NCBI GenBank assembly: GCA_910577115.1
Contig: CAJTMC010000097.1
Span: 1-6,378, forward strand
Origin: an uncultured Lachnospiraceae bacterium
GTDB taxonomy: Bacteria > Bacillota > Clostridia > Lachnospirales > Lachnospiraceae
Reading direction: 5' to 3'
Length of the DNA: 6,378 nucleotides
A program made the translations under genes and the position numbers. The notes under the pieces were generated by a model that was given only the letters and a program-made list of their open reading frames with translations, was not told where the DNA came from and did no database searches. Below, in pieces: positions 5,020-6,378 of the stretch. Each line of letters starts with the position of its first letter. The stretch's first letter is position 1.

Positions 5020-6057
5020 ATGCGAAAACGAATATTATCATTAGTTATGATTTGCGGCTTGCTATTCACTACGACAGCTTGCGGAAATTATAACATAGAG
5101 GACGGAAAAGCTCCCCCGCAAAACGCGGAAGAAAATCCATTTACAAAATCAGAGGAAGATGGATCTTTAGGTTTTCTCAGCCACGAAGAAGTGAATCCCA
5201 CCAGAGCGGATGACCAGAGTGTTTTACCGTATGAGTATCACGGCGGAGAATTTACTTTGGACTATCAGTTTGTATCAGAGGGAAAATTGGATAACATAGG
5301 CTTCCTGCTCTTTTTGGACGGAAAGCCACAGGCGTACAAGGTGAATGATACGGGGGCGGAATATGAGTATCTCCATTGTTTCCAAACATCAGAAAAGCAC
5401 GAAGAAAAATTTTCGTTTGTGTTTACACCGAACACGGGAAAAAAAGGCGATACCCTAAATATTACAATCATGAGCATTACCAATCCCGCTTTCCAACCCG
5501 ATATGAAAGAAACATCAAGTTACGGCTGGTATCACCAACACGTTGAAAGAGTGCTGAAACTACATTTTAATGAGGATGCTCCAGACAGCGATATCTTTTA
5601 TGGAGAAAGTGAAAATATTTTTCGTGATGTCAGCGTTGCAGAAGAAAAAATCACTTCCTCTTTTATTGAGAATGAGCTTGTGAAAAACGGTTGGGATGGA
5701 ATTACTATGGATACATTGGATAGCGGCGTTTATTCGACTATTTCCTATGATGGCGAATTAGTGTATGACAATATCAATCTTACCAATAAAGATACGCTTA
5801 CAGTTCGTTACACGATTTGCGGGACGCCAGGTACAAGGTATGTCATATCATTTTTCTTAAATCATAAGCCTATATCGTTTGATAAAGTGATTTCATACGA
5901 TGCAACATTAAGCAAAGGAAATGTGTGGATAATGGAAGCCGTCATAGACACCTCTAAATTAGATGACTTCAATACTTTCTATGCGGCAGCCGTTGCTGCA
6001 AGCAATGATTGTTCTACAAATAAGACAGGCTCAATTTTGCTTTATAAGGAGGGTTGA
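5020..6057 (+). CDS. Secreted lipoprotein with two similar beta-rich domains, function unknown
   Basis: A 345-residue protein with a lipoprotein signal peptide: basic start MRKR, hydrophobic core 5-16, and a lipobox ending TTAC with C21 as the predicted lipidation site. The -3 residue is Thr rather than the usual Leu, so processing is likely but not ideal. A disordered linker (22-68) precedes two beta-rich regions, about 76-155 and 257-343. These appear related: FTLDYQFV...IGFLLFLDGKP in the first aligns with LTVRYTIC...YVISFFLNHKP in the second, suggesting internal duplication. The connecting part (160-255) is acidic. ATG at 5020 is set by AGGAGG 7 bases upstream. It is the first gene of an operon under the predicted TTGAC operator and is followed 3 bases later by a second lipoprotein gene. 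It should sit on the outer face of the membrane. I recognise no family; a role in binding or resisting an external agent is speculation from context. Confidence 0.85.
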   Translation: MRKRILSLVMICGLLFTTTACGNYNIEDGKAPPQNAEENPFTKSEEDGSLGFLSHEEVNPTRADDQSVLPYEYHGGEFTLDYQFVSEGKLDNIGFLLFLDGKPQAYKVNDTGAEYEYLHCFQTSEKHEEKFSFVFTPNTGKKGDTLNITIMSITNPAFQPDMKETSSYGWYHQHVERVLKLHFNEDAPDSDIFYGESENIFRDVSVAEEKITSSFIENELVKNGWDGITMDTLDSGVYSTISYDGELVYDNINLTNKDTLTVRYTICGTPGTRYVISFFLNHKPISFDKVISYDATLSKGNVWIMEAVIDTSKLDDFNTFYAAAVAASNDCSTNKTGSILLYKEG

Positions 6058-6060
6058 AAA

Positions 6061-6378
6061 ATGAAAACAAAATTCATGTGCATTATGCTTATACTTGCTT
6101 TTGCTCTTAATCTGCCAGCTTGTGGTAACCATCAGGAAAATGTGAATAGTTCCGAAAACGGAAGCTCCATAGATGCCCCACAATCCGAAGAAGATAACAC
6201 ATCGGAAAAAACAGGAAGCGAAAGCAGCGACAATAATAAGTCCAACCCACAGAATCGTAATACAGATAAAAATACTATGGATGTTGGCACAGTGAATGGC
6301 TCGGCTTTCTCTGGAAAGGTCAGCGGCTGTTATTACGCTGATGGCAATCGGATTATTGTTGCAGCAGATAAGCTCTAT
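6061..6378 (+). CDS. Second lipoprotein, cut by the window end
   Basis: The first 106 residues are visible. The signal peptide is MKTK, then a hydrophobic core, then lipobox LPAC with C21, a better lipobox than its neighbour's. Residues 22-72 form a long linker rich in Ser, Asn, Glu and Asp, as is usual for lipoproteins that hold a domain away from the membrane. A folded domain seems to begin near 74 (VGTVNGSAFSGKVSGCYY). The ribosome binding site AAGGAGGG overlaps the last codons of the upstream gene and the gap is 3 bases, so the two genes are co-transcribed and probably translationally coupled. The shared C21 and signal-peptide design suggest the pair may be distant paralogues in the N-terminus only. 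No function can be assigned from the part seen. Confidence 0.85.
   Translation, partial: MKTKFMCIMLILAFALNLPACGNHQENVNSSENGSSIDAPQSEEDNTSEKTGSESSDNNKSNPQNRNTDKNTMDVGTVNGSAFSGKVSGCYYADGNRIIVAADKLY

Noticed and set aside
4847..5041. 64-codon minus-strand frame starting with a hydrophobic stretch
   Set aside because: It is antisense through the terminator, the operator and the lipoprotein start, with no ribosome binding site.

Overview
The window looks like an accessory stretch of a low-GC Gram-positive gut-type bacterium, most likely a Clostridia/Lachnospiraceae member. The support is AGGAGG ribosome binding sites, AT-rich intergenic DNA, lipobox lipoproteins, and a FlxA-like coiled-coil protein of a kind I associate with that group. 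The taxon is inferred; no RNA gene or marker gene is present.

Left part (about 1-2450): a mosaic of relics and small genes, nearly all on the minus strand. From left to right it holds an AT-rich hairpin; five degenerate repeats about 31 bp apart with an inverted copy near 612-641, which I read as the ends of a decayed insertion sequence; a ruined reading frame inside it; a 22-codon minus-strand fragment; an intact FlxA-like gene (824-1399); a 4-oxalocrotonate tautomerase N-terminus joined to unrelated sequence (1488-1619); the ATP-binding end of a GHKL sensor kinase (1754-2059); and an unknown 51-codon frame (2060-2215). About 300 bp then separate this from the plus-strand genes. They carry promoter-like repeats and an inverted repeat but no convincing gene.

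Right part (2463-6378): a well-preserved plus-strand unit. An OmpR-family response regulator (2519-3193) overlaps its histidine kinase (3181-4464). Very small membrane-protein frames with unclear start codons follow (4485-4826), then a strong structured terminator (4881-4941), then two lipoprotein genes in tandem (5020-6057 and 6061 to beyond the window end).

The most informative signal is regulatory. The promoters in front of the response regulator and in front of the first lipoprotein share one layout: TTGAC-N6-TTGAC-N10-TATAAT. Tandem repeats 11 bp apart directly upstream of a good -10 and replacing a normal -35 are the expected operator for a dimeric OmpR-family activator. I therefore infer that this two-component system activates itself and the lipoprotein operon. 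The kinase architecture and the operator geometry resemble the lantibiotic/antimicrobial-peptide sensing group (SpaRK/NisRK/CprRK type), so a cell-envelope or peptide-response role is plausible but unproven.
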